The notes beneath the pieces are model-generated. The model was not told the origin of the DNA, made no database searches, and saw only the letters and a program-made list of their open reading frames with translations. The position numbers and the translations under genes are program-made. 64,000 bases of DNA, taken from Ruegeria sp. PrR005 (GTDB taxonomy: Bacteria > Pseudomonadota > Alphaproteobacteria > Rhodobacterales > Rhodobacteraceae). This document shows positions 27,934 to 36,537 of this stretch, one piece after another; the first letter of the stretch is position 1; every line of letters begins with the position of its first letter. The stretch spans positions 1 through 64,000 of the forward strand of contig NZ_JAAGOX010000005.1 of the NCBI RefSeq assembly GCF_010500245.1. Reading direction: 5' to 3'.

Positions 27934-28584
27934 ATGGCGGAACTGATCGTTATCCGCCATGCGCAGGCCTCGTTCGGGTCGGACGACTATGACCGGCTGA
28001 GCGAGTTGGGCCATCGCCAGTCGGAACTGGTGGGGGCCGCGCTGCGCGAGACGGGCTGGGTGCCCGACCGGCTGGTCACCGGCACGCTGACGCGACAGAA
28101 AGAGACCCTGCGCGGCATGGGGTTCACGGATGTGCCCGAGGAACACGCGGGCTGGAACGAATACGATTTCCACGACCTGTTGCGGGTGAAATTCGGCGGC
28201 ACCATCCCCGATCTGGTACAGCAGGACCGCAAGACGCATTTCCGCACCCTGCGGGATGTTTTGCGCGAATGGCAGGGCGGCGGGGTTGCGGGCGCGCGCG
28301 AAAGCTGGGCCCAGTTCACCACCCGGATCGAGGCCGCGCGCCAGGCTGCCACCCGCGCGGGTGCCGAACGGGTGCTGGTGATCAGCTCGGGCGGGGCCAT
28401 CGGACAGTTGACCGCCGCCGCGCTGAGCGCGCCGCCCGAACAGATGATCGCGCTGAACCTGCAAGTGAAGAACACCGCCATGTCGCGCTTCATCTTTACC
28501 CAGCGCGCGTTCTTTTTGCATGAATTCAACGCCACCCCGCATTTTGCCCAACCGGCCCATGCGGATATGCTGAGCTATAGTTGA
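27934..28584 (+). CDS. Histidine phosphatase superfamily protein lacking the second catalytic histidine
   Basis: 216 residues. The first motif is intact (VIRHAQASFGSDDYDRLSELG, H9) as is the arginine in TLTRQKETL. The second motif, normally SHGG, reads VISSGGAIGQL near 151-161, so the expected histidine is a serine. Activity may be altered, or another residue may serve. It begins 3 bp after the nitronate monooxygenase gene and precedes the kinase-like gene by 10 bp, so a phosphoryl-group role in this operon is possible. Confidence 0.82.
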   Translation: MAELIVIRHAQASFGSDDYDRLSELGHRQSELVGAALRETGWVPDRLVTGTLTRQKETLRGMGFTDVPEEHAGWNEYDFHDLLRVKFGGTIPDLVQQDRKTHFRTLRDVLREWQGGGVAGARESWAQFTTRIEAARQAATRAGAERVLVISSGGAIGQLTAAALSAPPEQMIALNLQVKNTAMSRFIFTQRAFFLHEFNATPHFAQPAHADMLSYS

Positions 28585-28594
28585 GGGACAGGAT

Positions 28595-29623
28595 ATGAGC
28601 GACACGACCCAAAGCCTCGACCTGAGCGCCGTTGATGCCTATCTGCGCGACCACCTGCCGGGCTATGCCGGGCCGCTGGAGGCGAAGAAATTCGACGTTG
28701 GCCAATCGAACCCGACCTTTCTGCTGAAAACACCCGCGCGCAATTATGTGCTGCGGCGCAAGCCACCGGGAGTCTTGCTCAAATCCGCCCATGCAGTGGA
28801 TCGCGAGTTCCGGGTGCAAAGCGCGCTGGCGGGCACGGATGTGCCGGTGCCGCGCATGTATCTGCTCTGCGAGGATGACGCGGTGATCGGTTCGGCCTTT
28901 TACGTGATGGAGCATCTGGACGGGCGCAATTTCTACGAACCCACGATGGAGGGCGAGACCAATGCCACCCGCACCGCTGTCATCGACGAGATGAACCGGG
29001 TGCTGGCAGCGCTGCATTCGGTCGACATCGACGCAGTGGGCCTGTCCGATTACGGCCCGCCGGGAAACTACTTCGAACGACAGCTCTCGCGCTGGACCAA
29101 GCAGTATCGCGCCTCGGAAACCGACACTATCGCCGATATGGACGCGTTAATCGATGCGCTGGGGCAGGAGATGCCCGAGGATGACGGCCAGCGCACGCTG
29201 GTGCATGGCGATTACCGGATCGACAACATGATGTTCGAAAAGGGCGGCACCCGCTGTCTGGGCGTACTGGATTGGGAGCTGTCGACCATCGGCCATCCCT
29301 ATGCCGACCTGGCCGCCGTGATCATGCAATGGCAGATGCCGCCGGGCAAAGAGGGGCGCGGGCTGGCAGGGGTCGACCGTGCCGCGCTGGGCCTGCCCAC
29401 GGATGCCGAGTTCATCGCCGCCTATTGCGCGCGGCGCGGGATCGGCGGGATCGACCGGTTCGGCTTCTACCTTGCCTTCAACTTCTTCCGCATGGCCGCG
29501 ATCATCCAGGGCGTCTACAAACGCGCGCTCGACGGCAATGCGTCAAACCCCGAACGCGCCCGGAGGCTGGGCCAGTATGTGGCGGTGTTTGCGCAAAACG
29601 GGTTGAGGGCGCTGCGCGGGTGA
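28595..29623 (+). CDS. Phosphotransferase family protein, APH fold, ACAD10/11 N-terminal type
   Basis: 342 residues. The aminoglycoside-phosphotransferase/choline-kinase fold is shown by NYVLRRKPPG (ATP-binding lysine region, about 48), the Brenner motif LVHGDYRIDNMMF (about 202-214) and the metal-binding LDWELSTIGHPYADLA (about 226-241). Proteins of this type form the N-terminal kinase domain of eukaryotic ACAD10/ACAD11 and of the bacterial levulinate kinase LvaA, which phosphorylate 4-hydroxyacyl-CoAs before an acyl-CoA dehydrogenase-like partner removes phosphate. It is a separate gene here, in an operon with two acyl-CoA dehydrogenases. The substrate is inferred, not shown. Confidence 0.9.
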   Translation: MSDTTQSLDLSAVDAYLRDHLPGYAGPLEAKKFDVGQSNPTFLLKTPARNYVLRRKPPGVLLKSAHAVDREFRVQSALAGTDVPVPRMYLLCEDDAVIGSAFYVMEHLDGRNFYEPTMEGETNATRTAVIDEMNRVLAALHSVDIDAVGLSDYGPPGNYFERQLSRWTKQYRASETDTIADMDALIDALGQEMPEDDGQRTLVHGDYRIDNMMFEKGGTRCLGVLDWELSTIGHPYADLAAVIMQWQMPPGKEGRGLAGVDRAALGLPTDAEFIAAYCARRGIGGIDRFGFYLAFNFFRMAAIIQGVYKRALDGNASNPERARRLGQYVAVFAQNGLRALRG

Positions 29624-29640
29624 GCGGGCAGGGCGGTGAT

Positions 29641-30420
29641 ATGGACGGTCTGACCGAGAGCAAGGACCGCAACTTTGTCATCGCGCTGGCGCGGGGGCTG
29701 GATGTGCTGCGCAGCTTTCGACCCGGCGAGGTGCTGCTGACCAATACCGACCTCTCCGAGCGGACCGGCCTGCCCAAACCCACCGTCTCGCGCCTGACCT
29801 ATACGCTGTGCCAGTTGGGTTATCTGGTGCAGGATCGTGAAACCGGCGCCTACCGGCTGGGCGTGGGCGTGCTGCAACTGGGCATGGGTGTGCTGGCGGG
29901 CATGGATATCTGCGACCGCGCCGCCGAGGTGCTGCGCGGCCTGCGCGCAGGTGCCAACCCCTATATCACCGCCGCATTGGGAGAGGCGCACAGGGCCGAA
30001 GCGGTCTATGTCGCGGTCTCGCGGTCGCGCGAGAACGTCTCGCTCAGCATGCATGTCGGTTCGCGCCTGCCCTTGTTCCGCTCTGCCATGGGGCGCGCCA
30101 TTCTGGCGGGTATGACCGAGGAAGATCGGAGCGCGGCAATTCAGGCTGGTGCGCGGGACACGGGTCAACAGATTGCAGCGCTGGAGGCTGAAGCCCGCAA
30201 CGCAGTCGAACAGTACAGAGCGCGTGGCTATTGCTCCGGCTATGGAGACTGGCGCGCCGATGTGAATGCCATCGCTGTGCCGGTGGTCTCGCTGGGCGGC
30301 AGCCGGGTGCACGGCCTCAACGTGGGCGGCCCCAGCTTTCATGTCACGGTCGAGGAACTGGAAAACACCTATGCACCACTGCTGATCGCGGCCGGGAAGG
30401 CACTGGGCCTTACTCCCTAG
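29641..30420 (+). CDS. IclR family transcriptional regulator, end of the acyl-CoA operon
   Basis: 259 residues. N-terminal winged helix (about 12-75; LLTNTDLSERTGLPKPTVSR) and the IclR effector domain (SRSRENVSLSMHVGSRLPLF, SAMGRAILAG, CSGYGDWRADVNAIAVPVV). The ATG at 29641 follows the kinase gene by 17 bp; the much longer frame starting at 29272 is a shadow of that gene. It probably regulates this operon by binding the palindrome before the first acyl-CoA dehydrogenase. Its stop overlaps that of the convergent isomerase gene. Confidence 0.9.
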   Translation: MDGLTESKDRNFVIALARGLDVLRSFRPGEVLLTNTDLSERTGLPKPTVSRLTYTLCQLGYLVQDRETGAYRLGVGVLQLGMGVLAGMDICDRAAEVLRGLRAGANPYITAALGEAHRAEAVYVAVSRSRENVSLSMHVGSRLPLFRSAMGRAILAGMTEEDRSAAIQAGARDTGQQIAALEAEARNAVEQYRARGYCSGYGDWRADVNAIAVPVVSLGGSRVHGLNVGGPSFHVTVEELENTYAPLLIAAGKALGLTP

Positions 30421-31019
30421 CCGGTCTTTTCCAGCTCGAACTCCAGGTCCGGTAGCGAGTCCTTGCCAAAAAAAAGCTCGTCGTTCAGCAACATGGAGGG
30501 CGCGCCAAACACGCCGCGTTCCACCGCCCCTGCCGTTGCGTCGACCAGCGCCTGCTTGATCTCTGGCGTCTCGACCGCCTCCAGCGTGCGCCGCACAGGC
30601 AGGCCGCTCTCGCGCAGCACCTCTTCGAACACATGCCGTTCGGAAAGGTTCTGGCCATGCACCCACATCGCATTAAACATGGCATCCATATAGCTGTTTT
30701 CCCAATCTTTTCCGCGCGCAAATATTGCTCCGCGCATGGGCAGAAGCGTATTCACCGGAAAATGCGGGTTCATGTGGAACACCAGATCATGACGACGCAC
30801 GAAGCGTTGCAGTTCCAGCGCCTGATAGGTCAGCTTGTGGCGGACACGCGAAAACGCCTCCATCGGGGACTGGTTGTTTGTGGCCTTGAAGATACCGCCC
30901 AACAAAACCGGAGAGGGTCGTACGATGGCGCCGTGACGCGCGGCCAGAGCGGGCAGGACCCGATGCACGAGATAGGCATTCGGACTTCCAAAATCATAAA
31001 TGAACTCAATTTCTTGCAT
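30417..31019 (-). CDS. 2-hydroxychromene-2-carboxylate isomerase family (kappa-class GST / DsbA fold)
   Basis: 200 residues. FIYDFGSPNAYLVHRVLP at the N-terminus has the SPN serine motif that replaces the DsbA active site and binds glutathione, and VFGAPSMLLNDELFFGKDSL is the C-terminal family motif. Enzymes of this class catalyse glutathione-dependent isomerisation, for example in naphthalene breakdown; no other aromatic pathway gene is near, so the actual substrate is open. Its ATG overlaps the stop of the SDR gene upstream (TAATG). It forms an operon with the SDR and a GST. Confidence 0.9.
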   Translation of the reverse strand: MQEIEFIYDFGSPNAYLVHRVLPALAARHGAIVRPSPVLLGGIFKATNNQSPMEAFSRVRHKLTYQALELQRFVRRHDLVFHMNPHFPVNTLLPMRGAIFARGKDWENSYMDAMFNAMWVHGQNLSERHVFEEVLRESGLPVRRTLEAVETPEIKQALVDATAGAVERGVFGAPSMLLNDELFFGKDSLPDLEFELEKTG

Positions 31020-31753
31020 TAAAATCTTTCTCCAAAGGGCCGCAGGTCCATCTCGAAACTCCAGGCGTCCAGTGTCTGTTGGTGCAACATCCAATAAGCC
31101 TCGGCCACCGAATCCGGCGACATCAGCGTGTCTGGCGGCAATGTATCAGGGTCGCGGCCTGCCTGCTGCATCCGTTCGCGGACAAACGCAGTATCGACGC
31201 CTGCGTCGATGACCAAATGCGCGACATGGATGTTCTTAGGCCCAAGCTCCTTGGCTATGCTCTGGGCCAAGGCCCGCAGCCCGGCTTTGCCGGCCGCAAA
31301 GGCCGCGAACCCCGGATTGCCGCGCAGCGAGGCACTGGCACCGGTAAAAAAGATGCTGCCTCGGCCCCGCGGAACCATATGACGGGCTGCTTCTCTCCCG
31401 GTCAGAAAACCGGCAAAACAGGCCATTTCCCAGACCTTGCGGAACACCCGCGCAGTGGTTTCCTGGATGGGAAACCGGACGTTGCCGCCCACGTTGAAGA
31501 TCACGACCTCGATAGGGCCGGCCTCGCGCTCGACCCGGGCGAAGAGGTCCACGACACTGTCCTCGTCCCGTGCATCCATGGCATAGCCAAGGGCTCGGCC
31601 GCCTTCGGCCTCGATACCCTCGACAAGCGGGATCAGCTTGTCTCCATTCCGTCGCCCGAGACAGACTGTGAAACCGCCACGCGCAAACCTGCGCGCGATG
31701 GCGGCACCGATATAGTCGCCAGCGCCAACGATCAGGGCGACGCGGGCGGTCAC
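31019..31753 (-). CDS. SDR family protein with Phe in place of the catalytic Tyr
   Basis: 244 residues. The Rossmann motif is VGAGDYIGAAIARRF and the NAG motif is replaced by FNVGGNVRFP. The normal Y-x3-K reads FAAGK in GFAAFAAGKAGLRALAQSIA (about 152-171), so tyrosine is absent while lysine is kept. It is a member of a divergent SDR group where I recall the same change, so classical oxidoreductase activity is doubtful. The start is GTG, overlapping the GST stop (GTGA). It lies between two glutathione-dependent enzymes. Confidence 0.82.
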   Translation of the reverse strand: MTARVALIVGAGDYIGAAIARRFARGGFTVCLGRRNGDKLIPLVEGIEAEGGRALGYAMDARDEDSVVDLFARVEREAGPIEVVIFNVGGNVRFPIQETTARVFRKVWEMACFAGFLTGREAARHMVPRGRGSIFFTGASASLRGNPGFAAFAAGKAGLRALAQSIAKELGPKNIHVAHLVIDAGVDTAFVRERMQQAGRDPDTLPPDTLMSPDSVAEAYWMLHQQTLDAWSFEMDLRPFGERF

Positions 31754-32355
31754 AGGGACATGGCCTTTTGCAAGGCGGGCCGGGCCAGCAACCGGTCGAC
31801 ATAGGGTTGCAGGTTGGGTTTGTCGGCGAAATCGCCCCCCAGCCGGCCAGAGGTGATCACCGCATGCCCGGTCATGATATCGGCACCCGAAAACGCTCCC
31901 GCCAGATACTCTCTGCCCTCCATGTGCCTATCCACCGCGGCGAGCATCTGATTGAGAAGTTTCACCGCACGCTTCACATTCACCTCGTTGCGCCGGTCTG
32001 GCGGCAACAGAACCGTTTCCACCACGATCGTGTTGATCGGAGGCATCAACATGCCTTCGCAGAAATGAAGCCATTGCAGGTAGTTGGGAAACTCGGCTGA
32101 ACCTGATTCAAGACGCAGGCGGCCTTGGCCGTGTCGGGCCAGCACGTATTCGACAATTGCGCCGGATTCGTGAATGGTCACGTCGCCATCGGCAAGGACC
32201 GGCACGCGTCCCAAAGGGTGAATCCGGCGGTACTCGGGGCTGCGCATGGCCGGATCGCCCAGAGTGAACCTTTCCAGGTCATAGTCCAACCCCAGTTCCT
32301 CAAGAAGCCAGGCGATGCGGACCGCGCGTGTGTCCGGAGCGAAAAAGAGCTTCAT
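31750..32355 (-). CDS. Glutathione S-transferase family protein
   Basis: 201 residues. The N-terminal thioredoxin-like domain has RAVRIAWLLEELGLDYDLER, NPLGRVPVL-type HPLGRVPVLADGDVTIHESGAI with the conserved cis-proline and ES motif, and the C-terminal helical domain ends with YVDRLLARPALQKAM. It conjugates glutathione to an electrophile or uses it as cofactor. First gene of the three-gene set, 165 bp from the divergent enoyl-CoA hydratase at 32521. Confidence 0.92.
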   Translation of the reverse strand: MKLFFAPDTRAVRIAWLLEELGLDYDLERFTLGDPAMRSPEYRRIHPLGRVPVLADGDVTIHESGAIVEYVLARHGQGRLRLESGSAEFPNYLQWLHFCEGMLMPPINTIVVETVLLPPDRRNEVNVKRAVKLLNQMLAAVDRHMEGREYLAGAFSGADIMTGHAVITSGRLGGDFADKPNLQPYVDRLLARPALQKAMSL

Positions 32356-32520
32356 GTTCGACCCTTCCGTGTGAACCTTCCAAACGCTAGGGACCGCCCA
32401 TCCCGGGTGTCAACATCTCTGGTTGTGACGTTGCGCATCTTGTGTGGGGGGAGCTGGGTTTGTTACTCGACGATTGGGGCGCGCAGCGACTAGGCTCGAC
32501 CGTAAGCGAGGGAGGACAGT

Positions 32521-33261
32521 GTGAGCGAAATTCTTTTGAACATGCACGAGGGCGGGCTGGCGGAACTGGTATTGAACCGGGCGCCGGTCAATGCCCTGAG
32601 CGCGCCGTTCCTGACCGCGTTTGCCGCGACCATCGCTAAGCTGGAGCAGGATGACACGGTGCGGGCCATCGTCCTGACCAGCCCGTTCAAGGTTTTGTCC
32701 GCGGGCCTCGACCTCAAGGAAGCGCAGCATTTCGACATTCCTCAGCAGCACGCCATCGTCAAGGGGCTGAACGAGGGGTTCCTGGCGCTCTTTGCCTGTT
32801 CAAAACCCACGGTCTGCGCCGTCAACGGTGCGGCGATCGCAGGTGGACTGTTCTTTGTGCTGGGCAGCGATCTGCGCGTTGTATCGCCGAGGGCGCGGCT
32901 TGGATTGGCCGAGGTGCGGGTGGGCGCTGATTTCCCGGTTGGCCCCATGGAGATTGCCCGCGCAACCCTGTCGCCCGACTTGCTGCGCCGGCTGATGCTG
33001 ACGGGTCAGCCCATCGACGCGCAAACCGCGCATGCGGCCGGTATAGCCGACGTGCTGGACGATGACGTCCACACGCGCGCCCTGGCCGAGGCACGGGCAC
33101 TGGCTCAGATCCCGCCAGTTACCTATGCCAAGGTCAAACAACAGATCCGAGGTGCGACTATCGCACTGATCGGGAATGAGATCGCGGCGGGCGGCAACGC
33201 GCCTGAAGGTGGCTGGTTCAACGCGGAAACGCGGGGTGCAATGCAGGCGATGATCGGGTGA
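32521..33261 (+). CDS. Enoyl-CoA hydratase/isomerase family protein
   Basis: 246 residues, compact crotonase. The start is GTG with GAGGGAGGA upstream. Oxyanion-hole motif LSAGLDLKEAQHF (about 59-71), NGAAIAGGLFFVLGSDLRVV (about 101-120), then GLAEVRVGADFPVGPMEIA (about 126), which retains the glutamate in the LAEV segment. The first gene of a plus-strand set with serine hydrolase, acetoacetate-CoA ligase and thioesterase, with a 79 bp gap to the next. The substrate is unknown. Confidence 0.87.
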   Translation: MSEILLNMHEGGLAELVLNRAPVNALSAPFLTAFAATIAKLEQDDTVRAIVLTSPFKVLSAGLDLKEAQHFDIPQQHAIVKGLNEGFLALFACSKPTVCAVNGAAIAGGLFFVLGSDLRVVSPRARLGLAEVRVGADFPVGPMEIARATLSPDLLRRLMLTGQPIDAQTAHAAGIADVLDDDVHTRALAEARALAQIPPVTYAKVKQQIRGATIALIGNEIAAGGNAPEGGWFNAETRGAMQAMIG

Positions 33262-33340
33262 TGCGTATTCCTACGTACTTTTCTCGGGCGCGGGCACGGG
33301 GGACACTCCGGCCGAGGCGCAGCCAGAGGAGAACATGTAG

Positions 33341-34573
33341 ATGACCAGCCCGATTTCACGCAAACTTGACACAACGCGGCTGGGGCGCATCGGCGAATGG
33401 ATGCAGCGCTATGTCGATCAACGCAAGTATGCCGGCAGTTCCGTTCTGATCAGCCAGTCGGGCGAAGAGGTGTATTTTCACGCAGCAGGTCTGCGCAGCG
33501 CCGAAAACGGCCTGCCGTTCCAGCGCGACACGATTGCGCGGATCTATTCGATGACCAAGCCTGTCACCTCGCTTGCGGTGATGATGCTGGCGGAACGGGG
33601 GTTGTTTCACCTCGACGCGCCGGTGTCCCAGTTCATCCCGTCCTTCTCCGACATGCGGGCGCTGGTGCCCGGCGCCGAGCGGATCGACCAGACGGAACGG
33701 GCGGCAGCGCCGACGCTGCACCAACTGCTGACCCATACGTCGGGGCTCAGCTATCCGTTCAACCCCGGTGTGCTGGCCCGCGCGATGGAGGAACAGGACC
33801 TCCTCTTCAAACCCGATCAGGGGTCGCTGGCGGATATGTGCAACCAGGTCGCGGCGCTGCCGTTGGCCTTTCAGCCCGGAACCCGCTGGGAATACTCGGT
33901 GGCCATCGACATTCTGGGTCGCGTGGTCGAAGTGGTCTCGGGCCGATCGCTGGCGGAGTTCTTTGAACAGGAGATCTTTGCCCCCCTTGGGATGACGGAA
34001 ACCGGATTTTCTGTACCAGCCAGGGCAGGGGACCGGTTCGCGTCGCTTTATACGCCACTTGCGGGTGATGCCATGGCGCTGAATGCCGCCAAAGCGGGGG
34101 GCGAGACCCTGCGCCTGGTCGATCAGGCCGGGCAATCGCCCTTTGAGGCGGCAACGATGTTTTCCGGGGGCGGCGGATTGGTGGGCACCATCGACGACTA
34201 CCGTCGGTTTGCAGAGATGTTGCGCCGCGGGGGCGACGTGGATGGTCAGCGCCTTATCGGGCCCGCGACGCTGGACTTCATGATGAGTAACCATCTGCCG
34301 GGCGATATCGCCGCGATGGGACCGCAGAGCTTTGCCGAACAGCCTATGGAGGGCATGGGCTTTGGCCTGGGCGGCGCCGTTGTGCTGGATCCGGGCCGCG
34401 CACGAACCCCCGGATCCGTCGGCGATTTCAGCTGGGGCGGCATGGCCTCGACCTTCTTCTGGCTCGACCGGGTGCATGATATCACGGTTGTATTCTTCAC
34501 ACAGCTTTCGCCATCGAGTTCCTATCCCTCACGATCCGAGCTTAAGGCGTTGATCCATGGAGCACTGATCTGA
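33341..34573 (+). CDS. Serine hydrolase, class C beta-lactamase/esterase family
   Basis: 410 residues. The nucleophile motif SMTK lies in IYSMTKPVTSLAVMML (about 69-84), and YSVAID (about 185) may serve as the Y-x-N equivalent. No signal peptide is present, so it is cytoplasmic and acts more like an esterase, carboxylesterase or oligomer hydrolase than a beta-lactamase. Its stop overlaps the acetoacetate-CoA ligase start (TGATG), suggesting that it releases an acid used by the ligase, perhaps an ester of acetoacetate or 3-hydroxybutyrate; that is inference. Confidence 0.85.
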   Translation: MTSPISRKLDTTRLGRIGEWMQRYVDQRKYAGSSVLISQSGEEVYFHAAGLRSAENGLPFQRDTIARIYSMTKPVTSLAVMMLAERGLFHLDAPVSQFIPSFSDMRALVPGAERIDQTERAAAPTLHQLLTHTSGLSYPFNPGVLARAMEEQDLLFKPDQGSLADMCNQVAALPLAFQPGTRWEYSVAIDILGRVVEVVSGRSLAEFFEQEIFAPLGMTETGFSVPARAGDRFASLYTPLAGDAMALNAAKAGGETLRLVDQAGQSPFEAATMFSGGGGLVGTIDDYRRFAEMLRRGGDVDGQRLIGPATLDFMMSNHLPGDIAAMGPQSFAEQPMEGMGFGLGGAVVLDPGRARTPGSVGDFSWGGMASTFFWLDRVHDITVVFFTQLSPSSSYPSRSELKALIHGALI

Positions 34574-36528
34574 TGTCCGACCCCAGGCCCATCCTCTGGA
34601 AACCCACGAGAGACCGCGCCGAGCAAAGCCGCATGGCCGCGTTTCAGAGATGGTTGAAGTCGGAAAAGGGCCTGGAATTCGACGATTACAATGCGCTCTG
34701 GATGTGGAGCGTTAGTGATCTTGACGGGTTCTGGACCGCGATCCGGGATTACTTCGATTTGCCCTTTTCCGGCGGATCGGGCGTGGTTCTGGCGGAGCGA
34801 AAGATGCCGGGCGCGGAATGGTTTCCAGGGGTACGGACCAATTTCGCCCGCCAGATGCTGCGCAGCGCCGAAACCCGGTCCGATGAGGTGGCGCTGATCG
34901 TGCAGTCGGAGACCTTTGGCCGCTGCGAACTGACCTGGGCCGAGCTGGCCCATCACGTAGCCAGCGTTGCGACCCATCTGCGCGCCATGGGTGTGGGGCA
35001 GGGTGATCGGGTGGTCGCCGTCCTGCCCAACACCGAAACCGCCACCATCGCCTTTCTCGCCTGTGCCAGCATCGGTGCGATCTGGTCCCTTTGCGCCCCG
35101 GACATGGGGCATGTGGCCATCCTGGACCGGTTCCGCCAGATCGAACCCAAGGTTCTTATCGCGCAGGACGGCTATGTGCATGCGGGCAAGCTGGTCGACC
35201 GGCGCGCCGCGTTGGACACCATCCGCGCGGGCCTCGACACGCTGGAACACACGGTGCTGATCCCGGTGGCGGGTGGACTGGGCGATGATGTAACCGCATG
35301 GTCCAACCTGACGGACACAAGGGCCGAACTGAGCTTTGCCGAACTGCCCTTCGATCATCCGCTATGGATCGTCTATTCCTCGGGCACGACCGGCAACCCC
35401 AAACCCATCGTCCACGGGCATGGCGGCATCCTTCTGGAAGGTGCCAAACAATCGTTGCATCAGGATCTGAAAGCGGGCGACAGGTTCTCCTGGCTGACAT
35501 CGTCAGGCTGGATCATGTGGAACGTGCAATTCGTGGCGTTGGGGCAGGGTGCGACCGTGTTCCTGTTCGACGGTGCCGCCAATTATCCCGACATGTTAGA
35601 GGTCTGGCGTTGTGTTGCACGGGAACGGCTGACCAATTTCGGTGTCGGCGCGGCGTTTGTAACGTTGTGTGTCAAGGCAGGCATACGCCCACGCGACGAG
35701 TTGGACCTGAGCGCGCTCAAGGCGCTTGGCACCACCGGGTCGCCGCTGACCGCCGATGGCTATGAATGGGTCTACGATGCCATCGACCCGGATATCTGGC
35801 TGGCGCCGATCTCGGGCGGGACCGACCTCTGCGGGGCCTTCGTGGGGGGCAACCCGATGTTGCCGGTGCGCGCGGGCGAGATGCAATGCCGTTACCTGGG
35901 CAATGCGGTTCGCAGCTTTGATCCGGAAGGCAATGAAATTATTGGTGAAGTCGGAGAGCTTGTCTGTACCGAACCGCTTCCCTCGATGCCACTCTATTTC
36001 TGGGGCGATACTGACGGCAGTCGGTTGTTTGAGAGTTATTTCGACACTTATCCCGGTATCTGGCGGCATGGCGACTGGATCGAGATCACTCCCGAAGGCG
36101 GATCAGTGATCTACGGCCGGTCCGACGCCACCATCAACCGCAAGGGGCTGCGGTTGGGCTCTTCCGAGATTTACCGCGCGGTCGAAAGCCTGCCCGAGGT
36201 CTTCGACAGTCTCGTCGTCGATCTGGAGTTCCTTGGCCGCGACAGTTTCATGCCGCTCTTTGTCGTTCCGGCCCCGGGCGTAGAATTGGACGACGACCTG
36301 AAAGCCAAGATCAACACCGCCATCCGCGAGGCGGTGTCGCCGCGTTTCATCCCGAATGACATCATAGAAATCAAGGAAGTGCCGCGCACCCTGTCAGGAA
36401 AGAAACTGGAAGTGCCCGTTAAAAAACTGCTATTGGGCGGTGATCCCGCAAAGATGGTCAACCGGGACGCGATGGCAAACCCGGAAAGCTTCGAGTTCTT
36501 TACCACTTATGCGGCGCAACGAACGTAA
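34573..36528 (+). CDS. Acetoacetate-CoA ligase
   Basis: 651 residues, the family's usual length. Adenylate-forming enzyme converting acetoacetate, ATP and CoA to acetoacetyl-CoA. IVYSSGTTGNPKPIVHGHGG is the phosphate-binding loop (about 267-286), TTGSPLTADGYEWVYDAI and ISGGTDLCGAFVGGNP are characteristic of acetoacetyl-CoA synthetase, and LSGKKLEVPVKKLL carries the C-terminal catalytic lysine. It is coupled to the serine hydrolase upstream and followed by thioesterase II after 9 bp. Confidence 0.94.
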   Translation: MSDPRPILWKPTRDRAEQSRMAAFQRWLKSEKGLEFDDYNALWMWSVSDLDGFWTAIRDYFDLPFSGGSGVVLAERKMPGAEWFPGVRTNFARQMLRSAETRSDEVALIVQSETFGRCELTWAELAHHVASVATHLRAMGVGQGDRVVAVLPNTETATIAFLACASIGAIWSLCAPDMGHVAILDRFRQIEPKVLIAQDGYVHAGKLVDRRAALDTIRAGLDTLEHTVLIPVAGGLGDDVTAWSNLTDTRAELSFAELPFDHPLWIVYSSGTTGNPKPIVHGHGGILLEGAKQSLHQDLKAGDRFSWLTSSGWIMWNVQFVALGQGATVFLFDGAANYPDMLEVWRCVARERLTNFGVGAAFVTLCVKAGIRPRDELDLSALKALGTTGSPLTADGYEWVYDAIDPDIWLAPISGGTDLCGAFVGGNPMLPVRAGEMQCRYLGNAVRSFDPEGNEIIGEVGELVCTEPLPSMPLYFWGDTDGSRLFESYFDTYPGIWRHGDWIEITPEGGSVIYGRSDATINRKGLRLGSSEIYRAVESLPEVFDSLVVDLEFLGRDSFMPLFVVPAPGVELDDDLKAKINTAIREAVSPRFIPNDIIEIKEVPRTLSGKKLEVPVKKLLLGGDPAKMVNRDAMANPESFEFFTTYAAQRT

Positions 36529-36537
36529 AGATACGAG

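Noticed and set aside
27058-28605. 515-residue minus-strand open frame
   Set aside because: Antisense shadow of the nitronate monooxygenase-like and phosphatase genes; histidine- and arginine-rich translation with no family signature.
29272-29640. N-terminal extension of the IclR gene by 123 residues
   Set aside because: It overlaps the end of the kinase gene in another frame; the IclR family N-terminus starts at the ATG at 29641.
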